A DNA stretch of 64,000 nucleotides. Origin: Thiocapsa sp. (GTDB lineage: Bacteria > Pseudomonadota > Gammaproteobacteria > Chromatiales > Chromatiaceae). The translations under genes and the position numbers were made by a program. The stretch covers positions 1-64,000 of the forward strand of contig NZ_JAJDNA010000039.1 of the NCBI RefSeq assembly GCF_022340925.1, in the 5' to 3' direction. This document shows, piece after piece, positions 1 through 10,332 of the stretch. Numbering within the stretch: position 1 is the first letter of the stretch; each line of letters begins with the position of its first letter. Under the pieces are notes generated by a model that saw only the letters and a list, made by a program, of their open reading frames with translations, was not told the origin of the DNA and did no database searches.

Positions 1-175
1 AGGGTTCTCCTGACTCTGATCACTCGAGAGGCGGATTCAGCCAGCCCCGCACCGCTGCGAGCGGCATCCTACACAGATATTATAGATTGCTAACGTACAA
101 GGGACAGGAAACCCGGCAGTCTCATCGGCGGTCGGCGAGCGTCGCGACACCGATCTCGGCGAGCCGCGCGACCCC

Positions 176-418
176 TTGAACGACCAGTCCGAACGGCGTG
201 CCGTCCAGCGGGCCTACGGAGACCGCCTGACAGGGGACAACCATCTGCGCCACACGGTTGGAAGCGAGATCGAGCTGGAGAACCTGCTGGTTCGGCTCAA
301 GGACGAGCTGGCGGAGCTGCGGGCGGGTGAGCGGCGCCGCGAGCGACGGTTGGGATGGGCCCTTGCCGCCGTGCTGGCACGCCTGACGGCCTTGGGGGGT
401 GGGGGCTGGTGGGTCTAA
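176..418 (+). CDS. Doubtful small ORF with charged helix and C-terminal hydrophobic stretch
   Basis: An 80-residue frame opens with TTG. Residues about 30-57 are rich in E, R, K and L (ELENLLVRLKDELAELR) and look like a coiled coil; a hydrophobic stretch ends in GGGGWWV just before the TAA stop. The same frame continues open for about 40 codons after that stop. A charged coil followed by a single membrane helix resembles the stub of a longer membrane protein, so this may be a remnant rather than an intact gene. No family was recognised and no good ribosome site is visible. Confidence 0.25.
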   Translation: MNDQSERRAVQRAYGDRLTGDNHLRHTVGSEIELENLLVRLKDELAELRAGERRRERRLGWALAAVLARLTALGGGGWWV

Positions 419-555
419 GCCCTAAGCGAAAAGACCGAGGCCGGCGCAGCGGTGCCCGAACATCATCTGCCGGCGGGCACCGATAGAGCTCGAGCGCGTT
501 ATCGATCGGCTGGACTGGCGGGCAAACTTACGCCCAGATCTCGCCAAGTCAACTG

Positions 556-582
556 ATCAAAAGCCTAGATGCTTGTTTTGAT
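556..582 (-). terminator. Imperfect hairpin just downstream of tRNA-Glu
   Basis: ATCAA pairs with TTGAT and AAGC with GCTT around a six-base loop, with a bulge, immediately 3' of the tRNA on the minus strand. Position fits a terminator or processing signal, but there is no clean U-tract, so the role is inferred. Confidence 0.3.
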
Positions 583-657
583 TGGCGCTCCCTAGGGGAT
601 TCGAACCCCTGTTACCGGCGTGAGAGGCCAGCGTCCTAACCACTAGACGAAGGGAGC
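583..657 (-). tRNA. tRNA-Glu (anticodon CTC)
   Basis: Read on the minus strand this folds into a complete cloverleaf. The acceptor arm is GCTCCCT paired with AGGGAGC, followed by discriminator G and an encoded CCA. The anticodon stem CTGGC/GCCGG encloses the loop CTCTCAC with anticodon CTC, and the T arm has the canonical GGTTCGAATCC. The sequence closely follows the Escherichia coli tRNA-Glu pattern (TTCGTCTAG near the 5' end). It decodes GAG. Confidence 0.96.
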
Positions 658-680
658 GGTACTCCGCCGAGTAAGCAGGT

Positions 681-708
681 ATTATACCCGCACCATGCCG
701 CGCCACAA
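681..708 (-). promoter_or_regulatory. Sigma-70 promoter of tRNA-Glu
   Basis: On the minus strand a perfect -10 box TATAAT (681-686) lies 24 bases before the tRNA 5' end. A -35-like TTGTGG (703-708) sits 16 bases further upstream. The distance gives a short 5' leader for RNase P removal. The promoter overlaps the first possible start codon of the pcnB frame at 695, which argues for a later pcnB start. Confidence 0.7.
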
Positions 709-820
709 GCGGCGGCTACGATCCTCTTACCACTGGCTGCATCTTCTTGTCGCACGCTGCGTAGCCCAGGATATCGTGATCAGGAGTGCCGCCTCAGCGA
801 CCAGGAATCCCTGCGACAAG

Positions 821-2167
821 GTGATACAGGAATCCCGCCAAGACAGGCGTCGAGCCGCGATCGGGGCGACCCCTTTGATCGTGCCCCGACCGCAGCACGG
901 GATCTCGCGCGCGAACATCAGCGAGAACGCGCTCAAGGTCCTCTATCGGCTGAAACAAGAGAGCTTTCAGGCCCACCTGGTCGGCGGGGGGGTGCGGGAC
1001 CTCCTGCTCGGCCGGGAGCCGAAGGATTTCGACGTGGCGACCGACGCGACCCCTGAGCAGGTGCGGCAGGTGTTTCGCAACTGCCGTCTGATCGGTCGGC
1101 GTTTCCGTCTGGCGCATGTCCATTTCGGTCGCGAGATCATTGAGGTGGCGACCTTTCGGGGCGGCGCCGTGCCCGATGGGGACGCAGACGATCGCCAGAT
1201 CGATAATGGCAGGATCGTGCGCGACAACACCTATGGCACCATCGCCGAGGATGCGCTGCGCCGGGACTTCACCGTCAACGCCCTCTATTACAACATCGCC
1301 GACTTCTCACTCATTGACTATGCCGACGGTCTTGCGGACCTCGATGCAGGCCGGCTGCGTCTGATCGGCGATCCTGAGCAGCGCTATCGCGAAGACCCGG
1401 TGCGGATGCTGCGTGCCGTGCGCTTCGCATGCAAGCTTGGCTTCACCATCGACGCGGCGACCGAGAAGCCGATCTTCGGACTCGCGCACCTGCTCGCGGA
1501 TATCGCACCCGCGCGACTCTTCGACGAGCTGATCAAGCTGTTCCACTCGGGCTATGGTCGCGAGGTCTTTGAGAAGCTGCGTCAATACGGACTCTTTGGA
1601 CAGCTTTTCCCGGCGACTGAAGAATGTTTGGCGCGCGAAGACCATGGGTTCCCGATCACCTTTGTCAGTCGCGGTCTGACCAACACGGATAAGCGGGTGC
1701 AGGAGGACAAGACTGTGACGCCGGCGTTTTTGCTCGGCGTGCTGCTGTGGGAGCCGGTCCGCCGCCGTTTCGAGCACTATCTGGCCGCCGGCGAATCAAC
1801 GAACGAGGCCATGTTCCTGGCGGCCGGCGAGATCTGCGCGCGACAGCAGCCACTGGTGGCGATTCCCAAGCGGTTCTCGCTGCCGATGCGCGAGATCTGG
1901 TCATTGCAGCCGCGATTCGAGCAGCGGGACGGGAGGCGTCCGCAGCGCCTGATCACGCACCCGCGCTTTCGCGCGGCCTACGATTTCCTATTGCTGCGCG
2001 CGGACGCGGGCGAGGCGGATCCGGAATTGGCCGCCTGGTGGACCCGCTTCGAGGAGGCGAATGCTCGAGAGCGTGCCAGCATGCTCGAGGGGACTGGAAA
2101 GCGGCGACGCCGCCGCCCCAGGCGGGCCAAGGCAGACCCGTCGGCCGGCCCCGACACGAAGGTCTAA
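821..2167 (+). CDS. pcnB: Poly(A) polymerase I
   Basis: Adds 3' poly(A) tails to RNA, which promotes RNA decay. The class II nucleotidyltransferase head is clear: LVGGGVRDLLLG is followed by KDFDVATDATPEQ with the paired catalytic aspartates, then RNCRLIGRRFRLAHV, and EDALRRDFTVNALYY further on. The RNA-binding region contains YREDPVRMLRAVRFA. The C-terminus is a basic tail (KRRRRRPRRAK), as in E. coli PcnB. The frame is open from 695, but its first 42 codons overlap the tRNA-Glu promoter and resemble nothing, so GTG 821 was chosen (448 aa); GTG 881 is also possible. The gene that usually follows, folK, is absent here. Confidence 0.93.
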   Translation: MIQESRQDRRRAAIGATPLIVPRPQHGISRANISENALKVLYRLKQESFQAHLVGGGVRDLLLGREPKDFDVATDATPEQVRQVFRNCRLIGRRFRLAHVHFGREIIEVATFRGGAVPDGDADDRQIDNGRIVRDNTYGTIAEDALRRDFTVNALYYNIADFSLIDYADGLADLDAGRLRLIGDPEQRYREDPVRMLRAVRFACKLGFTIDAATEKPIFGLAHLLADIAPARLFDELIKLFHSGYGREVFEKLRQYGLFGQLFPATEECLAREDHGFPITFVSRGLTNTDKRVQEDKTVTPAFLLGVLLWEPVRRRFEHYLAAGESTNEAMFLAAGEICARQQPLVAIPKRFSLPMREIWSLQPRFEQRDGRRPQRLITHPRFRAAYDFLLLRADAGEADPELAAWWTRFEEANARERASMLEGTGKRRRRRPRRAKADPSAGPDTKV

Positions 2168-2445
2168 AGACACCGTGGAGCGCGGCGGTTGAACCCCGGG
2201 CTCTGCTTGCGGGTCGGCGGTCGGCTGCGCCATCCCGGCGACCCGATCCCAGGCGCGGCCGGTCGCGCCAATCCAACTGGCGGGACTGCTCGGAGGGCCT
2301 CGTGAACGTCTGATATGGCCGGGTTTGGGGTGCGATCCCGGCGGAGCGATTCCGCAAACGGTGCCGCCGCTGCATCGGCAGGGTAGCGCGCTGGTATCCT
2401 GACCACTATCCTCGTCCTCATCGAGCCTGATCATTGGAGTCGACC

Positions 2446-3249
2446 ATGTCTCTCGCGCCGATCTCGGTTGCCACCCTCGCCGCCATGAAGGCACGGGGTG
2501 AGCGAATTGCATGTCTGACGTGCTATGACGCAAGCTTCGCGCGTCTGCTCGACGCGGCCGGAGTGGACGTGATCTTGGCCGGTGATTCGCTTGGGATGGT
2601 GGTTCAGGGTCACACCACCACCATCCCTGTCCGGCTTGAGCACATGGCCTATCACGCGGCGTGCGTTGCGCGCGGGCGCGGGCGGGCGTTGCTGGTCGCA
2701 GATCTGCCCTTTCTGGCCTGTGCGACGGCCGAGCGTGCCATCGAATCGGCCGGACGGTTGATGCAGGAGGGCGGCGCCGAGGTGGTCAAGCTCGAGGGCG
2801 GGGCGCCGATGGTGGAGACGGTGCGCCGCCTCACCGGGCAGGGGGTGCCGATCTGTGCCCATCTGGGACTTCTTCCCCAGTCCGTGCATCGTATCGGCGG
2901 CTATCGATTCCAGGGTCGCGATCACGCGGCTGCCGAGGCAATCCGCCACGATGCCATCGCCATGCAGGAGGCAGGCGCCAGCCTGCTGGTATTGGAATGT
3001 GTTCCGGCGGCCTTGGCCTCCGAGATCACGCTGACCCTGGAGATCCCCGTGATCGGCATTGGTGCCGGCTCAGGCTGTGACGGCCAGGTGCTGGTTCTCT
3101 ATGACATGCTTGGGCTCAATCCCGGGCGCGCGCCCAGCTTCAGCCGAGATTTCCTCACCGGACAGGCGTCCATTGCCGATGCCGTTGCATCGTACGTCAA
3201 AGCGGTCAAGACAGGGGAGTTTCCCGGCCGCGATGAGACACCGCACTGA
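2446..3249 (+). CDS. panB: 3-methyl-2-oxobutanoate hydroxymethyltransferase
   Basis: First committed step of pantothenate synthesis: ketoisovalerate plus methylene-tetrahydrofolate gives ketopantoate. Family signatures seen are [23 protein letters not shown], with the magnesium-binding aspartate at the end of that motif, [24 protein letters not shown] and [17 protein letters not shown] 2446 has GGAG six bases upstream; an in-frame TTG at 2434 is less likely. At 267 residues the length is normal. It is followed by panC and panD on the same strand, so the three pantothenate genes probably form one unit. Confidence 0.97.
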   Translation: MSLAPISVATLAAMKARGERIACLTCYDASFARLLDAAGVDVILAGDSLGMVVQGHTTTIPVRLEHMAYHAACVARGRGRALLVADLPFLACATAERAIESAGRLMQEGGAEVVKLEGGAPMVETVRRLTGQGVPICAHLGLLPQSVHRIGGYRFQGRDHAAAEAIRHDAIAMQEAGASLLVLECVPAALASEITLTLEIPVIGIGAGSGCDGQVLVLYDMLGLNPGRAPSFSRDFLTGQASIADAVASYVKAVKTGEFPGRDETPH

Positions 3250-3287
3250 TCCCGGTCGCCAGCCGCACGCTACCGGCGGATAGGGCG

Positions 3288-4169
3288 ATGGAGACGATCG
3301 ATCTGGTTGCGGACGTGCGCACGCGTGTGCGCGCCTGGCGCTCCGCGGGCGAACGTGTGGCATTCGTTCCGACGATGGGCAATCTTCATGCCGGTCATCT
3401 GACCCTGATCGGCGAGGCCCGTGCCCGCGCCCCCCGGGTGGTCGCGAGCATCTTCGTGAACCCCATGCAGTTCGCTCCGACCGAGGATCTGGATACCTAT
3501 CCGCGAACCTTGGAGTGCGATCGAGAGCGGCTCCGAGAGGCAGGCTGCGATCTGTTGTTTGCGCCCCGGGTCGCTGCGATGTACCCGCGCGGCAGCGAGG
3601 AACAGACACGTGTGGAGGTCCCTGGCCACCTGTCCGAGATTCTGTGCGGCGAGAGGCGTCCGGGACATTTTCGCGGCGTGGCCACAGTAGTCTGCAAGCT
3701 CTTCAACATCGTGCAGCCGGATGTTGCGCTGTTCGGTGAGAAGGACTTCCAGCAGCTCGCCGTGGTCCGGCGGATGGTTGAGGACTTGGCGATGCCGGTG
3801 GAGATCGTCGGTGTGCCGACTGTGCGGGAGTCGGATGGACTCGCCATGAGCTCGCGCAACGGGTACCTTTCGCCCGAGGAACGGGCGCAGGCGCCTGCGC
3901 TCTACCACGCCCTGGCGGCAGCGAGGCGCTCCCTGCTCGAGGGGGTCGGCGTCGAGACGGTGGAGCGGACCGCCGCAGGGACCTTGCGTGACGCCGGTTT
4001 GGAGCCAGATTATGTCAGCGTACGCGTGGCCGATACCCTGCTTCCCCCATCCGAGTCCGATCAGGATCTGGTGGTGTTGGCCGCGGCCTATCTCGGGCGC
4101 GCGCGACTGATCGACAATCTCCGGGTGCGACTGGGCTCTGATGCTGCGTTGCAACAAACGCTGCTGTAG
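3288..4169 (+). CDS. panC: Pantothenate synthetase (pantoate-beta-alanine ligase)
   Basis: Joins pantoate and beta-alanine at the expense of ATP through a pantoyl-adenylate. The class I adenylate-forming HxGH signature is in [15 protein letters not shown] near the N-terminus. Other family motifs are [45 protein letters not shown] and the KMSKS-like loop [16 protein letters not shown]. The length (293 aa) is close to that of family members. It begins 38 bases after panB and precedes panD. Confidence 0.97.
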   Translation: METIDLVADVRTRVRAWRSAGERVAFVPTMGNLHAGHLTLIGEARARAPRVVASIFVNPMQFAPTEDLDTYPRTLECDRERLREAGCDLLFAPRVAAMYPRGSEEQTRVEVPGHLSEILCGERRPGHFRGVATVVCKLFNIVQPDVALFGEKDFQQLAVVRRMVEDLAMPVEIVGVPTVRESDGLAMSSRNGYLSPEERAQAPALYHALAAARRSLLEGVGVETVERTAAGTLRDAGLEPDYVSVRVADTLLPPSESDQDLVVLAAAYLGRARLIDNLRVRLGSDAALQQTLL

Positions 4170-4250
4170 ACTATCTCGATCTCGGGTCGGCAGAGTCTTC
4201 ATTCAGATCCGGAAGACGCGGCCTTAGCGGTCTTTGGGAGGATTGATCAC

Positions 4251-4631
4251 ATGCATTTGACCTTGCTGAAATGCAAGCTGCATCGAGCGCGCGTGACGCA
4301 CGCGGAGGTCGACTACGAGGGGTCCTGCGCGATCGACGAGGAGCTCTTGAGGCTGTCCGGCATTCGCGAGTATGAGCAGATCCAGATCTACAACGTCACC
4401 AACGGTGAGCGCCTCACGACCTATGCCATTCGCGCGGAGCCGGGCTCGCGCGTGATCTCGGTCAATGGCGCGGCGGCCCACAAGGCATCGCCCGGGGATC
4501 GTGTGATCATCTGCGCCTATGCCACGATGAGTGAGGCGGAGGCGGACGCCCACCGGCCGGTGCTCGTCTATCTCAACGAGCACAACCGCGTTACCCGCAC
4601 CGGCGACTTCATCCCCGCACAGGTGGCCTAG
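4251..4631 (+). CDS. panD: Aspartate 1-decarboxylase proenzyme
   Basis: Makes beta-alanine for pantothenate synthesis. The self-cleavage site is visible: YEGSCAID, with Gly24-Ser25, where Ser25 becomes the pyruvoyl group. At 126 residues it matches the family. A strong ribosome site (GGGAGG) precedes ATG 4251. Its TAG stop shares the palindrome CTAG (4628-4631) with the stop codon of convergent glgA, so the two genes end on top of each other. Confidence 0.97.
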   Translation: MHLTLLKCKLHRARVTHAEVDYEGSCAIDEELLRLSGIREYEQIQIYNVTNGERLTTYAIRAEPGSRVISVNGAAAHKASPGDRVIICAYATMSEAEADAHRPVLVYLNEHNRVTRTGDFIPAQVA

Positions 4632-6178
4632 GCCAGTGCGGCCCCCGTGTGGATCGGACGCTCGGACATCGTCCTGTCTGCCATGGCCTCCGAGTAGAGC
4701 TCGAGATATTGCCGCGCGCTCGCCTCCCAGCTGAAATCCTGGAGCATTCCGGTCGTCGCCAGCCGCCGCCAGGCGGGCGGGTCCGCGCGGAAGAGTTGCA
4801 GGGCCTGCTGCACGGCGTTGAGCAGTGCCTCTGGGCGTGGGTCATCGAAGAGGAACCCGGTCGCCGTCCCTTCGGCCAGGGTTTCCGGGGTCACGTGAAC
4901 CACCGTATCGCAGAGTCCACCGGTGCGATGCGCAATCGGCGGGGAGCCGTAACGCAGACTGTAGATCTGGTTCAGTCCACAGGGCTCAAAGCGCGACGGC
5001 ATGAGGAAGCTGTCACAACCGGCTTCGATGCGATGCGCACGTGCCTCGTCATACTCGATCAGGACGCCGACCTGGCGCGGGTGGGCTGCCGCGATGGCGA
5101 GTAGGGCCTGCTCGGTCGGTCGCTCGCCGGCCGCCTGGATCACCATCTGGATGCGTGGATCCTGCAGCAGAATCGGGAGTATGGCCAGGATCAGGTCCAC
5201 CCCTTTCTGCTCGACCAGACGGCCGATATAACCCAGCACGAAGGCATCTTCGCTCCGCGGGAGAGCGAACTCGCGCTGCAGCTCGAGCTTGTTCTCCGCC
5301 TTGAGGCCGAAGGTCTCCCGGTCATAGGATTGGAGAATGAAGGGGTCGGTTTTCGGGTCCCAGATACGGTAATCCACGCCGTTCAGGATGCCGCTGAAAC
5401 GGCCCCCGATCTGGCGCAACAGTCCGTCCATCCCACAGCCGAAGCGCGCCGTGCGGACCTCCATGGCGTAGGTTGGACTGACAGTGTTGACCCTGTCCGA
5501 AAAGACGATACCGCCTTTGATGAAGGACATGCGCTGATGGAACTCCAGGCCGGAGAGGCTCCACAGCGACGGTGGCAGGCCGAGTCGGTCAAAGGTGGCG
5601 CGGTCGAACAACCCCTGGTAGGCGAGATTGTGGATGGTGAACACCGTCGCCGGGTGCCCGGGCTGATCCCGAATCAGTGCGGGCGCCAATCCAGTCTGCC
5701 AATCGTTGGCGTGCAGGACGTCCGGGTGCCAGCCGATCGCGGGGAGCCCTTGGGCGACGAGGGCGACGACGCGGGAGAAGAGAAGGAAACGCTCGGCATT
5801 GTCGCCCCAGTCGCGGCCGCTGAGGTCTGTGTAGGGGTTGCCCTCGCGGCTGAAATGCTCCGGGGCGTCGACGAGATAGACCGGGAGGTCGTGGTCCGGG
5901 TGCCTGCCTTCGAGGATTCGGACATTCGTGCGACATCCCGGCAGCTTCAGATCGCACAGCTGCTTCGGCTCACACAGCTGGCGGGCTGCGAGCGGGTATG
6001 CGGGCAGGATGAGCCGGGCGTCATGGCCGAGATCGCGCAGTGCCGCGGGCAGGCTTGCGGCCACGTCGGCAAGGCCGCCGGTCTTGATCAGCGGATGTGC
6101 CTCGCTGCTGGCCATCAGGATGCGCAGCGGCTCGACTGACGAGGCGGCATCGAGCGATAGAGTAGGCGATGGCTCCAT
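4628..6178 (-). CDS. glgA: Glycogen (starch) synthase, GT5 family
   Basis: Extends alpha-1,4-glucan from ADP-glucose. The ADP-glucose loop [16 protein letters not shown] is near residue 32. Later come [18 protein letters not shown], the GT5 [11 protein letters not shown] segment, [12 protein letters not shown], and [18 protein letters not shown] carrying the retaining GT-B glutamate region. At 516 residues it is slightly longer than typical GlgA at both ends. It is convergent with panD and divergent from zwf, 111 bases away, which puts glycogen synthesis next to glucose-6-phosphate oxidation. Confidence 0.96.
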   Translation of the reverse strand: MEPSPTLSLDAASSVEPLRILMASSEAHPLIKTGGLADVAASLPAALRDLGHDARLILPAYPLAARQLCEPKQLCDLKLPGCRTNVRILEGRHPDHDLPVYLVDAPEHFSREGNPYTDLSGRDWGDNAERFLLFSRVVALVAQGLPAIGWHPDVLHANDWQTGLAPALIRDQPGHPATVFTIHNLAYQGLFDRATFDRLGLPPSLWSLSGLEFHQRMSFIKGGIVFSDRVNTVSPTYAMEVRTARFGCGMDGLLRQIGGRFSGILNGVDYRIWDPKTDPFILQSYDRETFGLKAENKLELQREFALPRSEDAFVLGYIGRLVEQKGVDLILAILPILLQDPRIQMVIQAAGERPTEQALLAIAAAHPRQVGVLIEYDEARAHRIEAGCDSFLMPSRFEPCGLNQIYSLRYGSPPIAHRTGGLCDTVVHVTPETLAEGTATGFLFDDPRPEALLNAVQQALQLFRADPPAWRRLATTGMLQDFSWEASARQYLELYSEAMADRTMSERPIHTGAALA

Positions 6179-6289
6179 GAAGGGCCCCTAGACACGAGCG
6201 TCAAAGATAGTGAATGACCGCGCCGGCCCTGGCAACTTGATGACAGGGTTCACGTTATCACATTTGTTCCCGATCGAGGCACTTGGGCT

Positions 6290-7765
6290 ATGCTGGATCC
6301 CTGCACCATTCTGATCTTCGGCTCGACCGGCAATCTGGTCAGTCGCAAGCTGCTGCCCGCCCTCGGCCACATCGAGGCGGCCGCGCGTCTCCATCCCGAC
6401 ACCCGGATCGTCGGGTTCGGGAGGCGGCCCTGGTCCGATGCGCAATGGCGCGATCAGGTCCGCCAGACCCTGAGCGCTGGCTCGGCGCGCGCGCTGGACG
6501 AGGCTGTCCTGGCGCGGTTGCTCGAGCGGATGTATTTCGTCGAGGGCGACATCGAAGAGTCCGGCGCTTACACGCGTCTGGCCGAGCGTCTCCGCGAAGC
6601 GGCATTCATGCCGCAGAACCTGATGACCTATCTGGCAGTGGCTCCCAGGCATTATGGTGGCATCGTGCAACAGCTGGCGGCCCAGGGCCTGAGTGCCGAG
6701 GACGGGCACTGGTCCCGGCTGGTGGTCGAGAAGCCATTCGGCTTCGATCTGGAAAGCGCCGGGATCCTTGATCGACAGATCCACCGCAGCTACACGGAGA
6801 AGCAGATCTTTCGGATCGATCACTATCTCGGGAAGAGTACGGTCCAGAATATTCTGGTCTTCAGGTTCGCGAACCTGCTGCTCGAGCCGCTCTGGAACCG
6901 CAACTATATCGACCACGTGCAGATTTCCCATTCGGAGGCCGGCGGCATCGGCGAGCGCGCGGGATTCTACGACGGCGTCGGCGCCCTGCGGGACATGATC
7001 CAGAGCCACCTGCTGCAGATGCTGACCCTGGTGGCAATGGAGCCCCCGGCGTGCTTGGATGCCGAGGCCCTGCGCGACGAAAAGGTCAAGGTGCTGAGAT
7101 CGATCCGGCCGATCCCGCGCGAGGCCGTCCACGCACAGGCCTTTCGGGCCCAGTACGGCCCGGGGCGGGCCGGTGAAGCGCCGGTCGGCGGCTATCGCGA
7201 CGAGCCGGGGGTCGGACACAACAGCACGACCGAGACCTATGCCGCGCTGAAGCTGTACGTTGACAACTGGCGCTGGCGCAACGTCCCCTTCTACTTGCGC
7301 ACCGGGAAGCGTTTGGCGCGGACCAATTCGCTGATCGCCATCCGGTTCAAGCACCCCCCTCAGCAGCTGTTCCAGCACACGGCCATCGAGCAGCTCGAGC
7401 CTAACTGGCTGCTGCTCAACATCCAGCCCAATGAGTGCATGCGCTTCGAGATCCAGGTCAAGCAGCCGGGGCTGGAGATGCGCACGCAAACCGAGCGCCT
7501 GGACGCGAGTCGATGCATCGTCCCGGCCGAGCATATCGACGCTTACGAGGCCCTGATCCTGGATGTCATCGAAGGGGACCACACGCACTTCCTGCGTTAC
7601 GACGAGGTCGATTGGGCCTGGCAGGTGGTCGACCCCGTGATCAAGCTGTGGGCCACTGAACGCGACTACATCCACAGCTATCCCGCTGGATCCTGGGGAC
7701 CGCCCGAGGCCAACCGCTTGTTCGATCGCGAAGACCAGGACTGGCGCAAGGGACTCGACGACTGA
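6290..7765 (+). CDS. zwf: Glucose-6-phosphate 1-dehydrogenase
   Basis: Oxidises glucose 6-phosphate to 6-phosphogluconolactone and reduces NADP. The N-terminal Rossmann motif is [15 protein letters not shown]. The substrate site [13 protein letters not shown] holds the catalytic His-Tyr-Leu-Gly-Lys block. [14 protein letters not shown] and the FKHPP segment are also typical. The 491-residue length is as expected. With glgA and pgi on either side, the locus is dedicated to the glucose-6-phosphate node. Confidence 0.97.
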   Translation: MLDPCTILIFGSTGNLVSRKLLPALGHIEAAARLHPDTRIVGFGRRPWSDAQWRDQVRQTLSAGSARALDEAVLARLLERMYFVEGDIEESGAYTRLAERLREAAFMPQNLMTYLAVAPRHYGGIVQQLAAQGLSAEDGHWSRLVVEKPFGFDLESAGILDRQIHRSYTEKQIFRIDHYLGKSTVQNILVFRFANLLLEPLWNRNYIDHVQISHSEAGGIGERAGFYDGVGALRDMIQSHLLQMLTLVAMEPPACLDAEALRDEKVKVLRSIRPIPREAVHAQAFRAQYGPGRAGEAPVGGYRDEPGVGHNSTTETYAALKLYVDNWRWRNVPFYLRTGKRLARTNSLIAIRFKHPPQQLFQHTAIEQLEPNWLLLNIQPNECMRFEIQVKQPGLEMRTQTERLDASRCIVPAEHIDAYEALILDVIEGDHTHFLRYDEVDWAWQVVDPVIKLWATERDYIHSYPAGSWGPPEANRLFDREDQDWRKGLDD

Positions 7766-7989
7766 GCTCAGTGTCTGCCGTCGGTCCGGCGGCCAGGGTT
7801 GGACCTGCCGGGGGTCTGGCACCCTGCCGCGTGTGATGGAACGGAGCGCTCGGCGAGCGGGGGCCACCGCGGCCCGCGCCGCGGATTGAACCGCCTGACT
7901 GGAACGCCTCGACGTGCCATGATGCAGACGAAGTCGCTGTCCCCGCATCTGTCGGATCCGCTATCGTGTCTCACCAGGAGATCTGCACC

Positions 7990-9636
7990 ATGTCGCTCAT
8001 CAACCAGACGCCCGCTTGGAAAGCATTGGAACAGCACTGGGGGCAGGTCAAAGGCATCGCGATGCGCGACCTCTTCGCGTCCGATCCCGGTCGTGCACAA
8101 CGCCTGAGGCTCTCCGCCGGTGGACTCGACCTGGACTACTCCAAGAACCTCATCACCGAACAGACCCGATCGCTCTTGCTCAATCTCGCCGAGACCGCGG
8201 ATCTCAGCGGCTGGATCGGGCGTCTCTTCGCCGGAGAGTCCATCAACAACACCGAGCAGCGAGCGGTTCTGCACATTGCCTTGCGCAACCGCTCCAATCG
8301 GCCGATCCTCGTCGACGGCCGCGATGTCATGCCGCTCGTCAACGAGGTCCTGGACCGCATGGAGTCCTTCGTTGCCTTGGTGCGGTCCGGTGAGTGGAGG
8401 GGGTTCCAGGGGCAGCCGATCCGGGATATCGTCAATATCGGCATCGGCGGCTCCAACCTGGGTCCCAAGATGGTCTGTACGGCACTCGGAGCCTATGGTA
8501 GCGACGAGCTCAGGGTTCATTTCGTCTCTAATGTCGATGGCACCCATCTGGTCGAGACGCTGCGGGACCTGGATCCGGCCCGCACGCTGTTCATCGTGGC
8601 CTCGAAGACCTTCACGACCCAAGAGACCATGACGAACGCCAACAGCGCGCGCGACTGGCTCTTGGCGGCCTCGCGCGACCCGGCGGCCGTGGCCAAGCAC
8701 TTCGTCGCCGTGTCCACGAGCGCGGAGAGGGTGTCCGCCTTCGGGATCGACACGCAGAACATGTTCGGCTTCTGGGATTGGGTCGGAGGCCGCTACTCGC
8801 TCTGGTCGGCGATCGGCTTGCCGATCGCGCTGGCGGTCGGCTACGACCGATTCGTCGAGCTGCTCGAGGGTGCCTTCGCCATGGACGAGCATTTCCGTAC
8901 GACACCGCTTGCCGAGAACATGCCGGTCGTCCTGGGCCTGATCGGTCTCTGGTACGCCAACTTCGGTGGCGCCCGAACTCACGCCGTGCTGCCCTACGAT
9001 CAGTATCTGCGACTCCTTCCCGCCTATCTGCAGCAGGGCGACATGGAAAGCAACGGCAAAGGCGTCACCCGCGGCGGGGTGGCCGTGGACTACACCACCG
9101 GTCCCGTGGTCTGGGGCGAGCCCGGCACGGATGGTCAGCATGCCTTTTTCCAGCTCATCCACCAGGGCACTCAGCTGATTCCGGCGGATTTCATCGGCGC
9201 GATCAGGAGCCACAACGAGATGGGCGACCACCATCTGAAGCTGATGGCGAACTTCTTCGCGCAAACCGAGGCGCTGATGCGAGGACGGACCACCGAGGAG
9301 GCCTTGGCCGAGATGTCGGAAGCCGGCGTCCCGGAGGAGCGCGCGCAGCTCCTGGCCCGCCATCGGACCTTCCCCGGCAGTCGCCCGACCAACAGCATCT
9401 TGATGGAGCGGCTGACTCCCTACACGCTCGGGGCCTTGATCGCGCTCTACGAGCATCGGATCTTCGTCCAGGGTGTGCTCTGGGGGATCAACTCATTCGA
9501 TCAATGGGGCGTCGAGCTTGGCAAGCAACTGGCTGGCGTGATCCTCGACGAGCTGCGCGAGGGCCGGGTCTGGGCCGATCACGATCCATCGACGCGTGCC
9601 CTCTTGGAGGCGTTCATTCGAGGGCGCAGCGCATGA
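7990..9636 (+). CDS. pgi: Glucose-6-phosphate isomerase
   Basis: Interconverts glucose 6-phosphate and fructose 6-phosphate. ATG 7990 has AGGAG nine bases upstream, giving 548 residues, almost the length of the E. coli enzyme; an in-frame ATG at 7966 lacks such a site. Signatures are [43 protein letters not shown], the [21 protein letters not shown] segment, and [13 protein letters not shown] near the C-terminus. It follows zwf after about 220 bases that hold no recognisable gene. Confidence 0.97.
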   Translation: MSLINQTPAWKALEQHWGQVKGIAMRDLFASDPGRAQRLRLSAGGLDLDYSKNLITEQTRSLLLNLAETADLSGWIGRLFAGESINNTEQRAVLHIALRNRSNRPILVDGRDVMPLVNEVLDRMESFVALVRSGEWRGFQGQPIRDIVNIGIGGSNLGPKMVCTALGAYGSDELRVHFVSNVDGTHLVETLRDLDPARTLFIVASKTFTTQETMTNANSARDWLLAASRDPAAVAKHFVAVSTSAERVSAFGIDTQNMFGFWDWVGGRYSLWSAIGLPIALAVGYDRFVELLEGAFAMDEHFRTTPLAENMPVVLGLIGLWYANFGGARTHAVLPYDQYLRLLPAYLQQGDMESNGKGVTRGGVAVDYTTGPVVWGEPGTDGQHAFFQLIHQGTQLIPADFIGAIRSHNEMGDHHLKLMANFFAQTEALMRGRTTEEALAEMSEAGVPEERAQLLARHRTFPGSRPTNSILMERLTPYTLGALIALYEHRIFVQGVLWGINSFDQWGVELGKQLAGVILDELREGRVWADHDPSTRALLEAFIRGRSA

Positions 9637-9748
9637 TGTGGATGCGTTGCCCACGGATCGGGCACCGAGTGTCCGCTCCCCCAGGAAGCCGCTGAATTCA
9701 TTGTGATCATCCGCTCGCCTTCCCAACGGCGCGATGCTCGGAAGGTTC

Positions 9749-9778
9749 CATGTTCAGGTGCCGAGGTGCCTGAACATG
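9749..9778. repeat. Perfect 10-bp inverted repeat downstream of pgi
   Basis: CATGTTCAGG and CCTGAACATG are exact reverse complements separated by ten bases. The centre also contains a direct repeat GGTGCC-GA-GGTGCC. No T-run follows on either strand, so a simple intrinsic terminator is not well supported; an operator or RNA hairpin is possible. Confidence 0.6.
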
Positions 9779-10099
9779 CCGGGACCTCCTGCCCCGGACG
9801 GGAAACGCTGAACGAAGGCAGGGCTTGATCGCGCGGCGGTGGAGGGCAGGAGCGGAGGCGGGTCGTGCCCGGACTGCAGGCGGCGCGGAAACCCTGCGTC
9901 GTGTGCGCTGTCTGTTAGCAAGGTACGGGATCCTCACAGGCTCCGTGCATCTCCGTGGGGCGTGCTGTGCCAGCCTGGGGAGCGATGATGCCGCAGGATG
10001 GGCTGGACCTCTCGGATCGAACGGGTTCTATTTGGGCGAAGAGGATATGCGGTATACCTCCAGTCGGATGGCGGAAGTCAGGGTTCGCAACGGACCGCT

Positions 10100-10116
10100 T
10101 GCTCCAATCTGGTGCA
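10100..10116 (+). promoter_or_regulatory. Probable NtrC-binding site upstream of prkA
   Basis: TGCTCCAATCTGGTGCA is a 17-bp near-perfect dyad (TGCTCCA/TGGTGCA, one mismatch) that matches the known enteric NtrC site pattern TGCACCA-N3-TGGTGCA. Its centre lies about 120 bases before the predicted sigma-54 start, a normal enhancer distance. A further GGTGCG half-site follows near 10133. Binding is inferred from pattern only. Confidence 0.6.
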
Positions 10117-10200
10117 TGACTCCGCCCTCGACGGTGCGCGATCGACCTGATTCAGATGCGATCCGGGCGCGTCCGGGCGTCGGCGCCGCTGATGCGATCA

Positions 10201-10216
10201 TGGCTTGGTTATTGCT
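10201..10216 (+). promoter_or_regulatory. Sigma-54 promoter of prkA-yeaH-spoVR
   Basis: TGGCTTGGTTATTGCT carries the -24 GG and -12 GC with exactly ten bases between them and matches 10 of the 12 fixed positions of the sigma-54 consensus (TGGCACG-N4-TTGCW). Transcription would start near 10227, about 105 bases before the prkA ATG. E. coli yeaGH is likewise known to depend on sigma-54 and NtrC. Confidence 0.7.
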
Positions 10217-10332
10217 GAACTTGCACCCAAGCCTTGTCTTTTCCGCGTTTAGCCCCGAGCAATACCCCGAAGTCGGACGCGGTCGGCGACGGGTCGGGCG
10301 AGCAACCAAGGGTTCCGAGTGAGGTGACGTCT

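Noticed and set aside
695-820. N-terminal extension of pcnB from ATG 695
   Set aside because: Overlaps the tRNA-Glu promoter and has no similarity to PcnB N-termini.
6188-7948. 586-codon frame antisense to zwf
   Set aside because: It mirrors zwf codon structure on the other strand; long antisense frames are expected at this GC content.
7768-9456. 562-codon frame antisense to pgi
   Set aside because: Shadow of pgi with no family motifs.
9825-10322. 165-codon open frame between pgi and prkA
   Set aside because: No family resemblance or ribosome site, and it covers the NtrC-like site and the sigma-54 promoter, so it is taken as chance in GC-rich DNA.
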